Positions 26,046 through 34,856 of a DNA stretch of 43,876 nucleotides are shown here, piece by piece; positions within the stretch are counted from its first letter, which is position 1, and each line of letters starts with the position of its first letter. Position numbers and translations under genes: made by a program. The stretch is taken from the NCBI GenBank assembly GCA_007136405.1, contig SLHA01000028.1:1-43876 (forward strand), given 5' to 3'. The notes beneath the pieces were generated by a model. That model was not told where the DNA came from. It made no database searches and worked only from the letters and a program-made list of their open reading frames with translations. Source of the stretch: Candidatus Latescibacterota bacterium. GTDB lineage: Bacteria; Latescibacterota; UBA2968; UBA8231.

Positions 26046-27083
26046 GTGGAAGGCATAACGCAAGATGTGTTCGGCCACCTGTCGGACGGTACCCCGGTGC
26101 TACTGTTCACGCTGAACAACGATCGGGGCGTGTCTGCACGGGTGATGAATTACGGTGCCACACTGGTCGAGCTGATGGTGCCGGACCGTGATGGCCGTCC
26201 GGGTGACGTGGTCCTCGGTTTCGATGCGTTTGATCGGTATCCGGCCGGCAGCCAGTACTTCGGGTGCATCGTGGGGCGTGTCGCCAACCGTATCCGCGGC
26301 GCACGCTTCTGTCTGGACGGCACCGAGTACACCCTGACCGCCAACGACGGAGCCAATCACCTGCACGGTGGAGAACAAGGGTTCGGCAAGGTCATGTGGC
26401 AATGCGAACCCATGACGCATGAAGCGGGTCCCGCCCTGTCCTGCACCTATACCAGTGCTGACGGCGAAGAGGGTTATCCCGGCACATTGACCGTCACGGT
26501 CAACTACATACTCACCCGTAGCGGCGTGCTACGCCTGGAGTATCGTGCTACCGCGGACAAACCGACGCCCGTCAACCTGACCAATCACTCGTATTACAAC
26601 CTGGCATGCGGTGGAACCGTGCTCGAGCACATTTTGACCCTGCGTGCCTCCCGATACACCGAACCGGATGCCTCGCTGACACCCACCGGGCGCATCCTGC
26701 CGGTGGCCGGTACGCCGCTTGACTTCACCCGCGCGGCGTCGGTAGGCGGCCGCATGGGACAGCTGGAGACCGGCGGATACGATCATAACTATGTGATCGA
26801 CCCGGCTATCTCCCGCCTGGCACGGACCGCTGAACTGTACGAACCGCAAAGCGGACGAGTCATGGAGGTCTACACCACCGAGCCCGGAATTCAGCTGTAC
26901 ACCGGCAACTTTCTCAACGGCATCACAGGCAAGGCGGGGCGTTCGTATGCGCGGCACTCGGGTCTGTGTCTGGAAACCCAGCATTTCCCGGACGCCGTTC
27001 ACCAACCTGAATTTCCGTCCGTCGTGCTGCGCCCCGACGCGACCTATACGCAGGTCACGGAGTTCGCCTTCAGCGCCCGGTGA
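26046..27083 (+). CDS. galM: Aldose 1-epimerase (galactose mutarotase)
   Basis: A 345-residue canonical GalM that interconverts alpha- and beta-D-galactose (or glucose) for sugar catabolism in the cytoplasm. Key residues are visible: NHLHGG (His107), VNLTNHSYYNL (His181, general acid) and CLETQHFPD (Glu310, general base). The GTG start at 26046 is clear, with AAGGAGG at 26030-26036 about nine bases upstream. The 260-base gap from thiN contains a GATGCG/CGCATC inverted repeat, so it is probably a separate transcript. Confidence 0.95.
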   Translation: MEGITQDVFGHLSDGTPVLLFTLNNDRGVSARVMNYGATLVELMVPDRDGRPGDVVLGFDAFDRYPAGSQYFGCIVGRVANRIRGARFCLDGTEYTLTANDGANHLHGGEQGFGKVMWQCEPMTHEAGPALSCTYTSADGEEGYPGTLTVTVNYILTRSGVLRLEYRATADKPTPVNLTNHSYYNLACGGTVLEHILTLRASRYTEPDASLTPTGRILPVAGTPLDFTRAASVGGRMGQLETGGYDHNYVIDPAISRLARTAELYEPQSGRVMEVYTTEPGIQLYTGNFLNGITGKAGRSYARHSGLCLETQHFPDAVHQPEFPSVVLRPDATYTQVTEFAFSAR

Positions 27084-27200
27084 TTGCGGCGGCTCCGTCA
27101 GGCTACGGGCGTGAAGTCCGCTAGTTGCCTCCAGCACCGGACCTGTCGTCGGGAACCGGGATCACCTTCGCCGTACTGCGGCAGAGATACGATTAAAGCA

Positions 27201-27241
27201 CGGGCATGGAGCACGTCTATCGACAACGCGCTCCATGCCCG
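27201..27241. terminator. Perfect 12-bp hairpin between convergent galM and HU genes
   Basis: CGGGCATGGAGC (27201-27212) pairs with GCTCCATGCCCG (27230-27241) over a 17-nt loop. There is no U-tract on either side. Its place in the 408-base gap between two convergent genes suggests a bidirectional transcription end or a protein-bound site. The rest of the gap (27084-27491) shows no gene. Confidence 0.5.
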
Positions 27242-27491
27242 GATCAAACGAACCAGACCTGAGCATGGGGGCGACAATCCGCACGGCGACCCTGTGCCGG
27301 GTGCGGCTTCCAGTTGCGGCGCAGCTCCGTAGCGCCGGACCGTACGACACATCAGGGCCGGGCGTTGGAGCCGCCGTCAGTACAGAGGTGACCGTACCGG
27401 GACGACGTGAGGAGCCGTCCCGCTTCCGGGCTTCTGCTGGTTATGTGGTTCCTGGCCGGCCTTCAGCGCACCCAGGAGTGCCCGCTGGGTG

Positions 27492-27830
27492 CTAGTTGGC
27501 CATGTCCTTGAGCTTCTTCAGCGGCTGGATCTTGACCACGGTGCTGGCCGGCCTGGCGGCAACGTCCATGGTCTCACCCGGGCGGAAGGGATTGGGAACC
27601 CCCTTCTGCGCCTTACGGGCCGGCTTTTTCACGGTCTTGATCTTGAGCAGACCGGGCAGCGAGAAGGTACCGGCACCGTTTTTCTGGAGATGGCGTTCGA
27701 TGGTATCCGCCAGCTCATCGAAAAAAACGGCTACATCCTTCTTGTTTAGGCCGGTGTTCTCTGCAATCTCAGCCGTAAGCTGAGTCTTGGTCATCGGCTC
27801 CTTGATGGCAGTGGACTTCTTTTTGGCCAT
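27492..27830 (-). CDS. HU/IHF-family DNA-binding protein
   Basis: A 112-residue histone-like protein that bends DNA as a dimer in the nucleoid. The helical dimer base is TKTQLTAEIAENTGLNKKDV; the beta-arm tip carries PNPFRPGETM, equivalent to the RNPxTG DNA-intercalating loop, here with a Phe insertion. An extra basic leader (MAKKKSTAIKEP) and a basic tail make it about 20 residues longer than E. coli HU. The start at 27830 follows GGGGAGA. A TATATT -10 box lies 40 bases upstream. Confidence 0.93.
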   Translation of the reverse strand: MAKKKSTAIKEPMTKTQLTAEIAENTGLNKKDVAVFFDELADTIERHLQKNGAGTFSLPGLLKIKTVKKPARKAQKGVPNPFRPGETMDVAARPASTVVKIQPLKKLKDMAN

Positions 27831-27869
27831 GGTTTGTCTCCCCTGTCGATGAAGTGGTACTGCTGGATA

Positions 27870-27875
27870 AATATA
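27870..27875 (-). promoter_or_regulatory. Candidate -10 box of the HU gene
   Basis: On the minus strand this reads TATATT, 40 bases before the HU start. The -35 region (ATGGCC at 18-bp spacing) is weak. The same -10 box occurs in the rpsU and acs promoters. Confidence 0.4.
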
Positions 27876-28126
27876 GCGTCTGTCGCCTGGTTTGGCCATG
27901 AACTCATGACCACATATCGCCAGAAAAATAGACCAAAAGCAGGTTTCTGTGGACTGGCTGTTGGTACCGAATGAACAGGGCGCCAGCCTGTGCATCGATC
28001 GCCAGCTTCGTTGCGACCCCGACGCCAGCTTCACCCGCGGCCCCAACGGAGAGTGGGGGCCCTTCAAGCCGAGAACGAATGAAGGGTCCGGCCACGCCAT
28101 CCGGTATAGCGTGGTCGCCGCACCAG

Positions 28127-28999
28127 TCAGCAATCGGGGGTTTGCGGCGAAGCCTGCAGACGCTTTGTTCCTGCGGATTCGTCGACGAGCACCTGCATAT
28201 GCGGAAACGGGATCTGCACACCAGCCGCATCCAGCGCATTCTTGGCCGCCTCCGTGAACTCCCAATACAAGGCAAACTTCAGCCACGGATCTACGGTCCA
28301 GAAACGCATTTCCAGGTCGATGCTGGACGTACCGATCTGACTCACGATGACCAGCGGTGCCGGTTCGGGCAGGATACGCTCATCCCCAGCCACCAGGCCG
28401 AGTAGAATCTCACGCGCCCGGTCAATGTTCTCCTTGAACGCGATACGCACACCAACCCTGACGCGGATGCGCGGGGTCATGGTATAGTTGACGACGCGTT
28501 CCTGCGCCATCGACTTGTTCGGTATGACCATGATCTCGTTGTCAAAAGTAGTCAGAATGGTAGTACGCAGACGCATTTTGGTCACCGATACATGAGTACC
28601 GGAGATGGTAATCCAGTCTCCTTCTTGGAACGGCCGGTCCACCGCCAGCGTGATACCGGAGATCAGGTTGGCCACCGTATCCTGGGCTGCGAAGGATACG
28701 GCCAGTCCGGCAATACCCAGACCGGCGACCAGCGAGGTGACGTTCACACCGAGCTGTCCGAGAACGGTCAGTACGGCGATGATGGTCAATCCGTACCGGA
28801 TGAACCGTACGAGCAGATTACTGGCGCTTTCCGGTATACCTTCACGGCGTAGCTCGGCGCCCAGTAGACGCGTCAGAATTTTTATTGCCACCCAAAATAT
28901 CACAGCCAGGAACGCTGCGCTGGCCAGGCGCGGGATGAACGTGTGCAGGCGCTCGCTGAGTAGTGTCAGGTCGAGGTACTGCAGAATATCGGCGGACAT
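28127..28999 (-). CDS. Small-conductance mechanosensitive channel, MscS family
   Basis: A 290-residue inner-membrane channel that opens on hypo-osmotic stress. Three helices are predicted; TM3, the pore helix, is the family signature LVAGLGIAGLAVSFAAQDTV, followed by ANLISGITLAVDRPF and the cytoplasmic beta domain (GDWITISG, VIPNKSM). The C-terminal alpha/beta vestibule ends near residue 275. The size matches E. coli MscS (286). The ATG at 28999 has AGGAGA upstream. It is divergent from rpsU. Confidence 0.95.
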   Translation of the reverse strand: MSADILQYLDLTLLSERLHTFIPRLASAAFLAVIFWVAIKILTRLLGAELRREGIPESASNLLVRFIRYGLTIIAVLTVLGQLGVNVTSLVAGLGIAGLAVSFAAQDTVANLISGITLAVDRPFQEGDWITISGTHVSVTKMRLRTTILTTFDNEIMVIPNKSMAQERVVNYTMTPRIRVRVGVRIAFKENIDRAREILLGLVAGDERILPEPAPLVIVSQIGTSSIDLEMRFWTVDPWLKFALYWEFTEAAKNALDAAGVQIPFPHMQVLVDESAGTKRLQASPQTPDC

Positions 29000-29154
29000 C
29001 ACACAATCTCCTGTTGGCCCTGTTGGCGTCGAATAGGACGTACCAGGATAGATACCCTGATGGCGATGGTCAAGTAGGCACAGGCGCAGTGAAGGCAGCC
29101 GGCACCGGATGGACCGGGAACGTATTCGACTGGTGCGTGCCCCGCAGATCCCCT

Positions 29155-29183
29155 TTGCCTTGTTGTTCCGATAGCCCTATATT
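29155..29183 (+). promoter_or_regulatory. Strong promoter of rpsU
   Basis: TTGCCT (29155-29160), a 17-bp spacer and TATATT (29178-29183), giving a leader of about 120 bases before the bS21 start. The 309-base gap 29000-29308 shows no gene. Confidence 0.65.
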
Positions 29184-29308
29184 ATGAGGTCTGCACAGAA
29201 GGCTGGCTCTCAGCAGGCACACACGCTCCGGTGGTTACGGGTTCCCAGCTGCTTCGGTGCAGGTCTGCGCCTCATCGTAACAACAATCAGTTCGCAGAGG
29301 AGTTGTTG

Positions 29309-29575
29309 ATGTCGAATTTTTCCGTCCAGGTGGGCGACCACGAACCGTTCGAGAAAGCTCTCAGGCGGTTCTCCGTCAAGACCAGAAAGTCGGGTATTCT
29401 GCGCGAGCTCAAGAAAAAGCGCTTCTACACCAAGCCTTCCGTGCAGCGCAAGATGGATGTGCAGAAGAGCATTCGGCGGCAGAAGAAGGCGGCGCGGCTG
29501 GCTGCCATGTCGTATGCCGAGCGCCGCAAGGAAGCCGCAGCCCGGAAAGCGCGCTCTAAGACCAAGCCAAGCTGA
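29309..29575 (+). CDS. rpsU: 30S ribosomal protein bS21
   Basis: An 88-residue ribosomal protein of the small-subunit platform, involved in mRNA-16S pairing at initiation. The core FEKALRRF, KSGILRELKKKRFYTKPS is diagnostic. It is longer than E. coli bS21 (71), through a short N-terminal strand (MSNFSVQVGDHEP) and an Ala/Lys/Arg-rich tail. The start at 29309 follows AGAGGAG. It has its own promoter at 29155 and a candidate terminator about 195 bases downstream of the stop. Confidence 0.96.
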   Translation: MSNFSVQVGDHEPFEKALRRFSVKTRKSGILRELKKKRFYTKPSVQRKMDVQKSIRRQKKAARLAAMSYAERRKEAAARKARSKTKPS

Positions 29576-29769
29576 ACCAGGCTCTTCCCTGTCAGCTGGC
29601 CTCGCGCTGCCCGCAGTGCCTGGTGCCTGCGGATCCAGTAAACAGGCTCTCTATCCGGTTCACCGGCCAGCCGGAGCGGGGCATGGAGTGCGGGAGCGCG
29701 CGTCTCGTATCTTTATTCCGTGGCGGCCGGGCTGTCATACAGCAGGTTGTCCGTCGGACATCGTCTCTG

Positions 29770-29808
29770 GGAGGCTGCGCTGTGCACAACGCAGCCTCCT
29801 TGCATTTT
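29770..29808 (+). terminator. Intrinsic terminator downstream of rpsU
   Basis: GGAGGCTGCG (29770-29779) pairs perfectly with CGCAGCCTCC (29790-29799) over a 10-nt loop, then TTGCATTTTT. It may end the rpsU transcript or a small RNA encoded in the gap. The 518-base gap 29576-30093 shows no convincing gene. Confidence 0.6.
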
Positions 29809-29825
29809 TGCGCAACGAGCGTGGC

Positions 29826-29841
29826 ACTCGGCGCGCCGAGT
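29826..29841. repeat. Perfect 16-bp palindrome
   Basis: ACTCGGCGCGCCGAGT is its own reverse complement; a close second half-copy (GCGCGCCGAGC) follows at 29852-29862. Possibly a dimer-binding site; no target gene is obvious. Confidence 0.5.
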
Positions 29842-30093
29842 GTGGCGATCAGCGCGCCGAGCACGGGATCGGCCCGGAGACTCGCGCTTTCCCGTTCCAC
29901 GGTTGCTCCGGACCCATATACACCGCCCCCCCACACCGCTTCTCCCCAGACAGGACTTACGCTAGATCCAGGCCCCGCCGCACCCTCATGAATGTGATCG
30001 GTGTTCTGCGCGGATCGGCTGTTCAGGACAGGACGCATCCCCCTGCGAGCGCCTGTGCCGGCTCGCGGTATTCCACCGGGAAAGCATGGCAGC

Positions 30094-30432
30094 TCAGAAG
30101 AATCTGTTCGGCACCAGCCAGTCTTCAGACGGACGGTGACCGGACATGACGGCGTCGTCGTATGGATCTGTCAGACTGGTCATGGCTTCGTGGAAGGCCT
30201 CGGCTTCGCTGACACCGTAATTTCTGCCTGAGGCAACACGATCCCGATGTAACGGCGTCTTCAGGTGATGACTGGTCTCGTAATACAGCGTCTGCTCGTC
30301 TTCCGGACGGATATACAGGCGGATTCGGATCTCTGTCTGCAGGGATCCCAGGTAGAAAGAAGCCTCGCGGACCAGTATGCGTACATCCTTCACGTTTCTG
30401 TGCTTGAGGGCCTCTCGCAAAGTGTAGGCCAT
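30094..30432 (-). CDS. Hypothetical protein
   Basis: A 112-residue soluble protein I do not recognise. It begins MAYTLREALKHRNVKDVRIL and has an alternating strand pattern (EIRIRLYIRPEDE), a charged middle and an acidic, aromatic C-terminus (EDWLVPNRFF). No Cys, signal peptide or membrane helix is present. The start at 30432 is chosen for its GGAGGT ribosome site; a longer frame to 30594 would run through the 19-bp repeat array. It is divergent from the GH51 gene, and the repeats lie between them. Coding is supported by the ribosome site and residue composition only. Confidence 0.65.
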   Translation of the reverse strand: MAYTLREALKHRNVKDVRILVREASFYLGSLQTEIRIRLYIRPEDEQTLYYETSHHLKTPLHRDRVASGRNYGVSEAEAFHEAMTSLTDPYDDAVMSGHRPSEDWLVPNRFF

Positions 30433-30560
30433 ACGGGCAGGTAACCTCCGGCTGCAGGAATGACGGGTGTCTGACCAATGTATCGAATCCGCGCACCGGC
30501 GGCCAGACAGGACCGAGGAGCCGCGCCACCCGTCCAGTGTACTTCTGCCGATCGGAGACG

Positions 30561-30674
30561 CGGCGGCCAGTTCGAAACACGTCGGCCGCTTCATAATGCG
30601 TCACCAGGTTCGAGAAGCGTCGACCCGTTCAAGGTACGTCGACCACTTCAAGGTATGTCGATCATTCCAGGCCG
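30561..30674. repeat. 19-bp tandem repeat array, about six units
   Basis: Units start at 30561, 30580, 30599, 30618, 30637 and 30656, consensus CGTCGACCNCTTCAAGGTA. Units at 30618 and 30637 are nearly identical; the outer ones are diverged. The period is not a multiple of three, so it is not a protein repeat, and it lies in the 390-base divergent gap (30433-30822), about 150 bases before the GH51 start. Regularly spaced direct repeats of this kind can be iteron-like binding sites. Confidence 0.8.
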
Positions 30675-30822
30675 CTTCGGCCGGTCCGCTGCCCGTCAGC
30701 TGAACTGATGCGCCTTTGCCGATCCAACGCGCGTCGCCTTGTCTGCCCAGCGCCGGTGAGGTAGCTTCTGCCGGACGGTTCCATAGCATGCGTCGCTACC
30801 GGCCCTCAAGGGAGACCCCGCC

Positions 30823-32295
30823 ATGAATCGACTCGTCATCAACGCCGATCTGGGAAATCAGCGAATCAGCAGGCACATATACGGGCATTTCGCCGAGCAC
30901 CTGGGGCGCTGCATCTACGGCGGCCTGTGGGTGGGCGAGGATTCCCTCATTCCCAATCTCCGGGGACTGCGTCAGGATGTAGTTGACGCCCTGCGTGCCA
31001 TCCGGGTACCCAATCTCCGCTGGCCGGGAGGGTGTTTTGCCGATGAGTACCACTGGATGGATGGTATCGGCGCGCGAGCCCAGCGCCCGGCCATGCTGAA
31101 CACGCACTGGGGTGGCGTGGTGGAAACCAATCATTTCGGCACGCATGAATATATGGACCTGTGCGCGCAACTGGACTGCGAGCCGTACATCTGTGCCAAT
31201 CTGGGCAGCGGTACCGTACGGGAGATGCAGCAATGGGTGGAATACCTGACGGCGCCGGCCGGGCCTATGGCCGACCTGCGCCGACAGCATGGCCGGGCAG
31301 AGCCATGGACCGTACGCATGTGGGGTGTGGGCAACGAGAACTGGGGCTGCGGCGGCAGCATGCGGCCGGAGTATTACGCCGACGAATACCGGCGTTACGC
31401 CACGTACTGCCGCAACCTCGGTGACAATGTGCTGTACAGGATTGCCTGCGGCCCGTCCGGAGCCGATTACCGCTGGACCAGAGTCCTGATGCGCGAAGCA
31501 GCGGGCAGGATGCAGGCGCTGGCCCCGCATTACTATTGCGGCAGCGGCTCCAGCAGCCGTTCGGCCACGGATTTTGCCGAAGAAGACTGGTTTTATCAAC
31601 TGCAGCGGGCCCTGTTGATGGACGAATTGATACGCCGTCACGGTGCCATCATGGACCAGTACGATCCGGACAGACGGGTGGGTATGGTGATCGACGAGTG
31701 GGGCACCTGGCATGCCGTGGAGCCAGGTACGCATCCCGGTTTCCTGTACCAGCAGAACAGCCTGCGGGATGCTCTGGTCGCCGGCGCCACACTGAACATC
31801 TTCAACCAGCATTGTGACCGGGTACAGGGCGCCAATATCGCCCAGACGGTCAACGTCCTGCAAGCCATGGTACTCACCGAGGAAGACAGCGACCGCATAC
31901 TGCTGACGCCCACCTATCATGCCTTCGAAATGTTCAAGGAGCATCAGGACGCCATGCTGGTGGAAACCACACTGGACAGCGAAGACTATGCCTTTGGCGA
32001 CGCTTGCATTCCTGCGATCAACGCGTCCGCGTCACGCAACGACGCAGCCCAGCTCCTCCTGACCGTATGCAACATGGATCCCAATGGCGAACGACAGCTG
32101 CGGTGTGAGGTCCGCGGCATGACGGTCAACCGGCTCACAGGCCGCGTCCTGACCGCTGCTGAGATGACGGCACACAACACCTTTGACGACCCACACAGCG
32201 TGCGGCCCGAAGCCTACATCGTGCCGGAAATCCACCATGGAACGGTGAAGCTGATGCTACCGCCGCGCTCGGTCCTGGCCATCAAGGCGGAATGA
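30823..32295 (+). CDS. Alpha-L-arabinofuranosidase, GH51
   Basis: A 490-residue retaining enzyme that removes alpha-L-arabinofuranosyl units from arabinan or arabinoxylan oligomers. The acid/base is Glu172 in WGVGNENWG and the nucleophile Glu292 in VIDEWGTWH; substrate-site stretches [14 protein letters not shown] and APHYYC also fit. A C-terminal beta-sandwich follows the barrel. No signal peptide, so it works in the cytoplasm on imported oligomers. The ATG at 30823 follows AAGGGAGA. It is followed by the lactonase and Gfo/Idh genes, with a six-unit repeat array upstream that may regulate it. Confidence 0.95.
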   Translation: MNRLVINADLGNQRISRHIYGHFAEHLGRCIYGGLWVGEDSLIPNLRGLRQDVVDALRAIRVPNLRWPGGCFADEYHWMDGIGARAQRPAMLNTHWGGVVETNHFGTHEYMDLCAQLDCEPYICANLGSGTVREMQQWVEYLTAPAGPMADLRRQHGRAEPWTVRMWGVGNENWGCGGSMRPEYYADEYRRYATYCRNLGDNVLYRIACGPSGADYRWTRVLMREAAGRMQALAPHYYCGSGSSSRSATDFAEEDWFYQLQRALLMDELIRRHGAIMDQYDPDRRVGMVIDEWGTWHAVEPGTHPGFLYQQNSLRDALVAGATLNIFNQHCDRVQGANIAQTVNVLQAMVLTEEDSDRILLTPTYHAFEMFKEHQDAMLVETTLDSEDYAFGDACIPAINASASRNDAAQLLLTVCNMDPNGERQLRCEVRGMTVNRLTGRVLTAAEMTAHNTFDDPHSVRPEAYIVPEIHHGTVKLMLPPRSVLAIKAE

Positions 32296-32427
32296 TCCGT
32301 GTCCGCGGCAAGTCTCCCGCAGGTTTGCCGGCTCGCGTCCGGCCGTTCGACCGGCCGTCATCGTACACCCTGATCACGGTATCAGTGGATGATCTACGTA
32401 TGTACACCAACCGACAAGGAGCGATAC

Positions 32428-33504
32428 ATGGCTGACACTTTGCTTTACCTCGGAGGCTATAGCACAGAAGCGGCAGCCGGGCTCAATGTATACCGTCTCG
32501 ACCCTGGCAGCGGCGCACTGGAGCACGTGCAGGCTGTAGCGGATGTGGTCAATCCTTCGTTTCTGGCCCTTGGCCCGCAGCACCGCTGCCTGTACGCCAT
32601 CAGCGAAGTGGCGGATTTCGGCGGCAGCAAAAGTGGCGGCGTTGCCGCTCTGGAAATCGATCCAGGCAACGGCCGGCTCCGCCTGCTCAATCAGCAGTCT
32701 TCGGTAGGTACCGGCCCATGCCATATCGACATCGACCATGACGGGCGTTTCGTCCTGGTGGCCAACTACGGTGGCGGCAGCGTTGCCATGCTGCCGATTG
32801 CCGCGGACGGCAGCCTGGAGGAAGCCAGTGACTTCAGGCAACACGCAGGCTCCAGCGTCGACCCCCGTCGCCAGACCGGGCCCCATGCCCATTCGATCAA
32901 CGTGGATCCGACCAACACCTTCGCCTTTGCTCCGGACCTGGGCCTGGACAAGATCATGTGCTACCGGGTGGATCACGCAGCGCTCAAGCTAGTAGCGCAC
33001 AAACCGAGTTGGGTGGAAACCCCGCCGGGATCGGGACCGCGTCATATGGCCTTCCATCCGGACGGACGGCATGCCTATGTGGTCACGGAGATGGGCAACA
33101 CGGTCCTGGCGTACCGCTTTGATGCGGCCAGCGGCCAGCTGAACCCACTCCAGACCGTGTCGACGTTGCCGGCCGCTTTCACCGGCACCAGCTATGGAGC
33201 GGATATCCATCTGTCGGCCGACGGCCGGTTCCTGTATGCCTCCAATCGCGGCCACGACAGCATAGCCATATTCGCGGTGGACCCGGCATCGGGGCGACTC
33301 GAACTCAAAGACACCCCGACCAGCGGCGGTGAGTTTCCGCGCAACTTCGGACTGGACCCGCAGGACCGTTTCCTGCTGTCTGCCAACCAGAATTCCGACA
33401 ACGTCGTGGTGTACCGGCGAGACCTCGACACTGGCGCGCTGGACCCCACCGGCCACCAGATCCACGCCGCCAAGCCGGTATGTGTGCGTGTTGTGGAAAT
33501 CTAA
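32428..33504 (+). CDS. Lactonase family (6-phosphogluconolactonase-like) beta-propeller
   Basis: A 358-residue seven-bladed propeller of the Pgl (YbhE) family, which hydrolyses sugar lactones. Family stretches are LLYLGGYS at the start, GTGPCHIDIDHDGRFVLVANY, TGPHAHSINVDP, GSGPRHMAFHPDGRHAYV and SADGRFLYASNRGHDSI. The length is usual. The ATG at 32428 has AAGGAG upstream. It lies 50 bases before a Gfo/Idh dehydrogenase; a sugar dehydrogenase that makes a lactone and a lactonase that opens it are a sensible pair (inference), perhaps for arabinose or galactose released by the GH51 enzyme. Confidence 0.9.
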   Translation: MADTLLYLGGYSTEAAAGLNVYRLDPGSGALEHVQAVADVVNPSFLALGPQHRCLYAISEVADFGGSKSGGVAALEIDPGNGRLRLLNQQSSVGTGPCHIDIDHDGRFVLVANYGGGSVAMLPIAADGSLEEASDFRQHAGSSVDPRRQTGPHAHSINVDPTNTFAFAPDLGLDKIMCYRVDHAALKLVAHKPSWVETPPGSGPRHMAFHPDGRHAYVVTEMGNTVLAYRFDAASGQLNPLQTVSTLPAAFTGTSYGADIHLSADGRFLYASNRGHDSIAIFAVDPASGRLELKDTPTSGGEFPRNFGLDPQDRFLLSANQNSDNVVVYRRDLDTGALDPTGHQIHAAKPVCVRVVEI

Positions 33505-33554
33505 CCGTCCCGTCGCGAGGACGTTGGCCCCTATCATCACGGAAGGAGAACGAC

Positions 33555-34676
33555 ATGGCTCTCAAGGTCGGCATCGTCGGCATGCGCGGGATCGGCAACC
33601 AGCATGCCGAGTGTCACAGCAAGGATGAGTTGGCGAATCTGGTCGCCGTATGCGACGTCGTCAAGGACCGGGCGGATCAGGCAGCAGAGCGATTCGGCGT
33701 CAAGGCTTATCACCATCTAAGCGAAATGCTGGAAGCCGAGGAACTGGATGTCGTCGACATCACCACCGGCGGCAACGAGAACGGCAGCTGGCACTACGAG
33801 CCGGCCATCGAGGCCATGGAGGCCGGCAAACACGTGCTGGTGGAGAAACCGCTGTCCAATGACATCGACGAAGCTCGGGACATGGTGTCCACCGCGGCCG
33901 AGATGGACGTGTACCTGGGATGCAACCTCAATCATTACTTCACCCCACCGGCAGAGCGGGCGCGCCGGTATATGGACGACGGCGATATCGGGGAGCTGAT
34001 GTTCTGCATTCACAAGATGGGCTTCCCGGGCGGCGAAGAGACCTACAGTCCGCAGACCTCATCGCGGATCAGGGGTTTTCCCTATTTTCATGTAAAGGCC
34101 TTTCTGACCCATCCTTTCAGCGTCATGCGCCACTTCTGCGGTGATGTCACCCACGTGCAGGCCTTTCTGGACCGACCTGCCTCGCGGCGTAAGGCCGGCG
34201 ACCTGATGCTCTCGCTCAACAGCATACATGTGCGCTTTCAGAACGGCGCGGTGGGATACCTGCTCAGCCAGCGGGGAGATGCCACGTTCGGACTCGGCGG
34301 CTGGTGGAGCATCGAGGTCGGCGGTACCCGCGGCACCTTCTGTATCGAGAACTGCATCGAGAAGGTCACTTTCTGGCCGTCGCCCGGCACGGCCGCGGCG
34401 CCGGAGAAACTGCAGCTCGGAGCATCACCGGAACCGGTCGTGACGGAATCCGGATACTCCGACTTCGGGGCAACCTTTCCTCGCCGCATTCACGCCTTCC
34501 TGGAGGACGTCACCAACGGAGTCCCCCGCGAAGAGTTACGGGCATCGGGTCGAGATGCGTTGGCGGCGCTGGAGTACACCTTTGCCGCCATGGAGTCCGC
34601 CGCTGACGGAGGCACGCTGGTTCAACCTGAAGCACTACCCCTGCTCAAGGGAGATCCGCTCGCCCAGCTGGACTGA
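33555..34676 (+). CDS. Gfo/Idh/MocA-family oxidoreductase
   Basis: A 373-residue NAD(P)-dependent dehydrogenase. The Rossmann motif is VGIVGMRGIGNQH, the EKP motif is LVEKPLSND, and the C-terminal domain carries the family's His-rich stretch (KAFLTHPFSVMRHFCGD). It differs clearly from the paralogue at 5756, so a different sugar is likely. The start at 33555 follows GGAAGGAG. It lies 50 bases after the lactonase. Together they may form an oxidative (keto-sugar or lactone) route for monosaccharides from arabinan-type glycans. Confidence 0.92.
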   Translation: MALKVGIVGMRGIGNQHAECHSKDELANLVAVCDVVKDRADQAAERFGVKAYHHLSEMLEAEELDVVDITTGGNENGSWHYEPAIEAMEAGKHVLVEKPLSNDIDEARDMVSTAAEMDVYLGCNLNHYFTPPAERARRYMDDGDIGELMFCIHKMGFPGGEETYSPQTSSRIRGFPYFHVKAFLTHPFSVMRHFCGDVTHVQAFLDRPASRRKAGDLMLSLNSIHVRFQNGAVGYLLSQRGDATFGLGGWWSIEVGGTRGTFCIENCIEKVTFWPSPGTAAAPEKLQLGASPEPVVTESGYSDFGATFPRRIHAFLEDVTNGVPREELRASGRDALAALEYTFAAMESAADGGTLVQPEALPLLKGDPLAQLD

Positions 34677-34827
34677 GCCCGGCGGAGTCTTCCGTCCGGT
34701 GGCAAAAGCAGCGCTCACTCATTGCCTTCCGTGTCTCCGGACTGCGCTGCGGGGTCTATGCCGAGCACCCATCGGCCGGGTATGGTCTTGGCGGACTGCC
34801 GGCCGTACCCGGCCGCTTCGTACCTGT

Positions 34828-34856
34828 TTGATCGCTGATGGGAGTGTCCTTATATT
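34828..34856 (+). promoter_or_regulatory. Promoter of acs
   Basis: TTGATC (34828-34833), a 17-bp spacer and TATATT (34851-34856). It points to a transcript start near 34863 and a leader of about 280 bases before the acs start. Confidence 0.65.
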
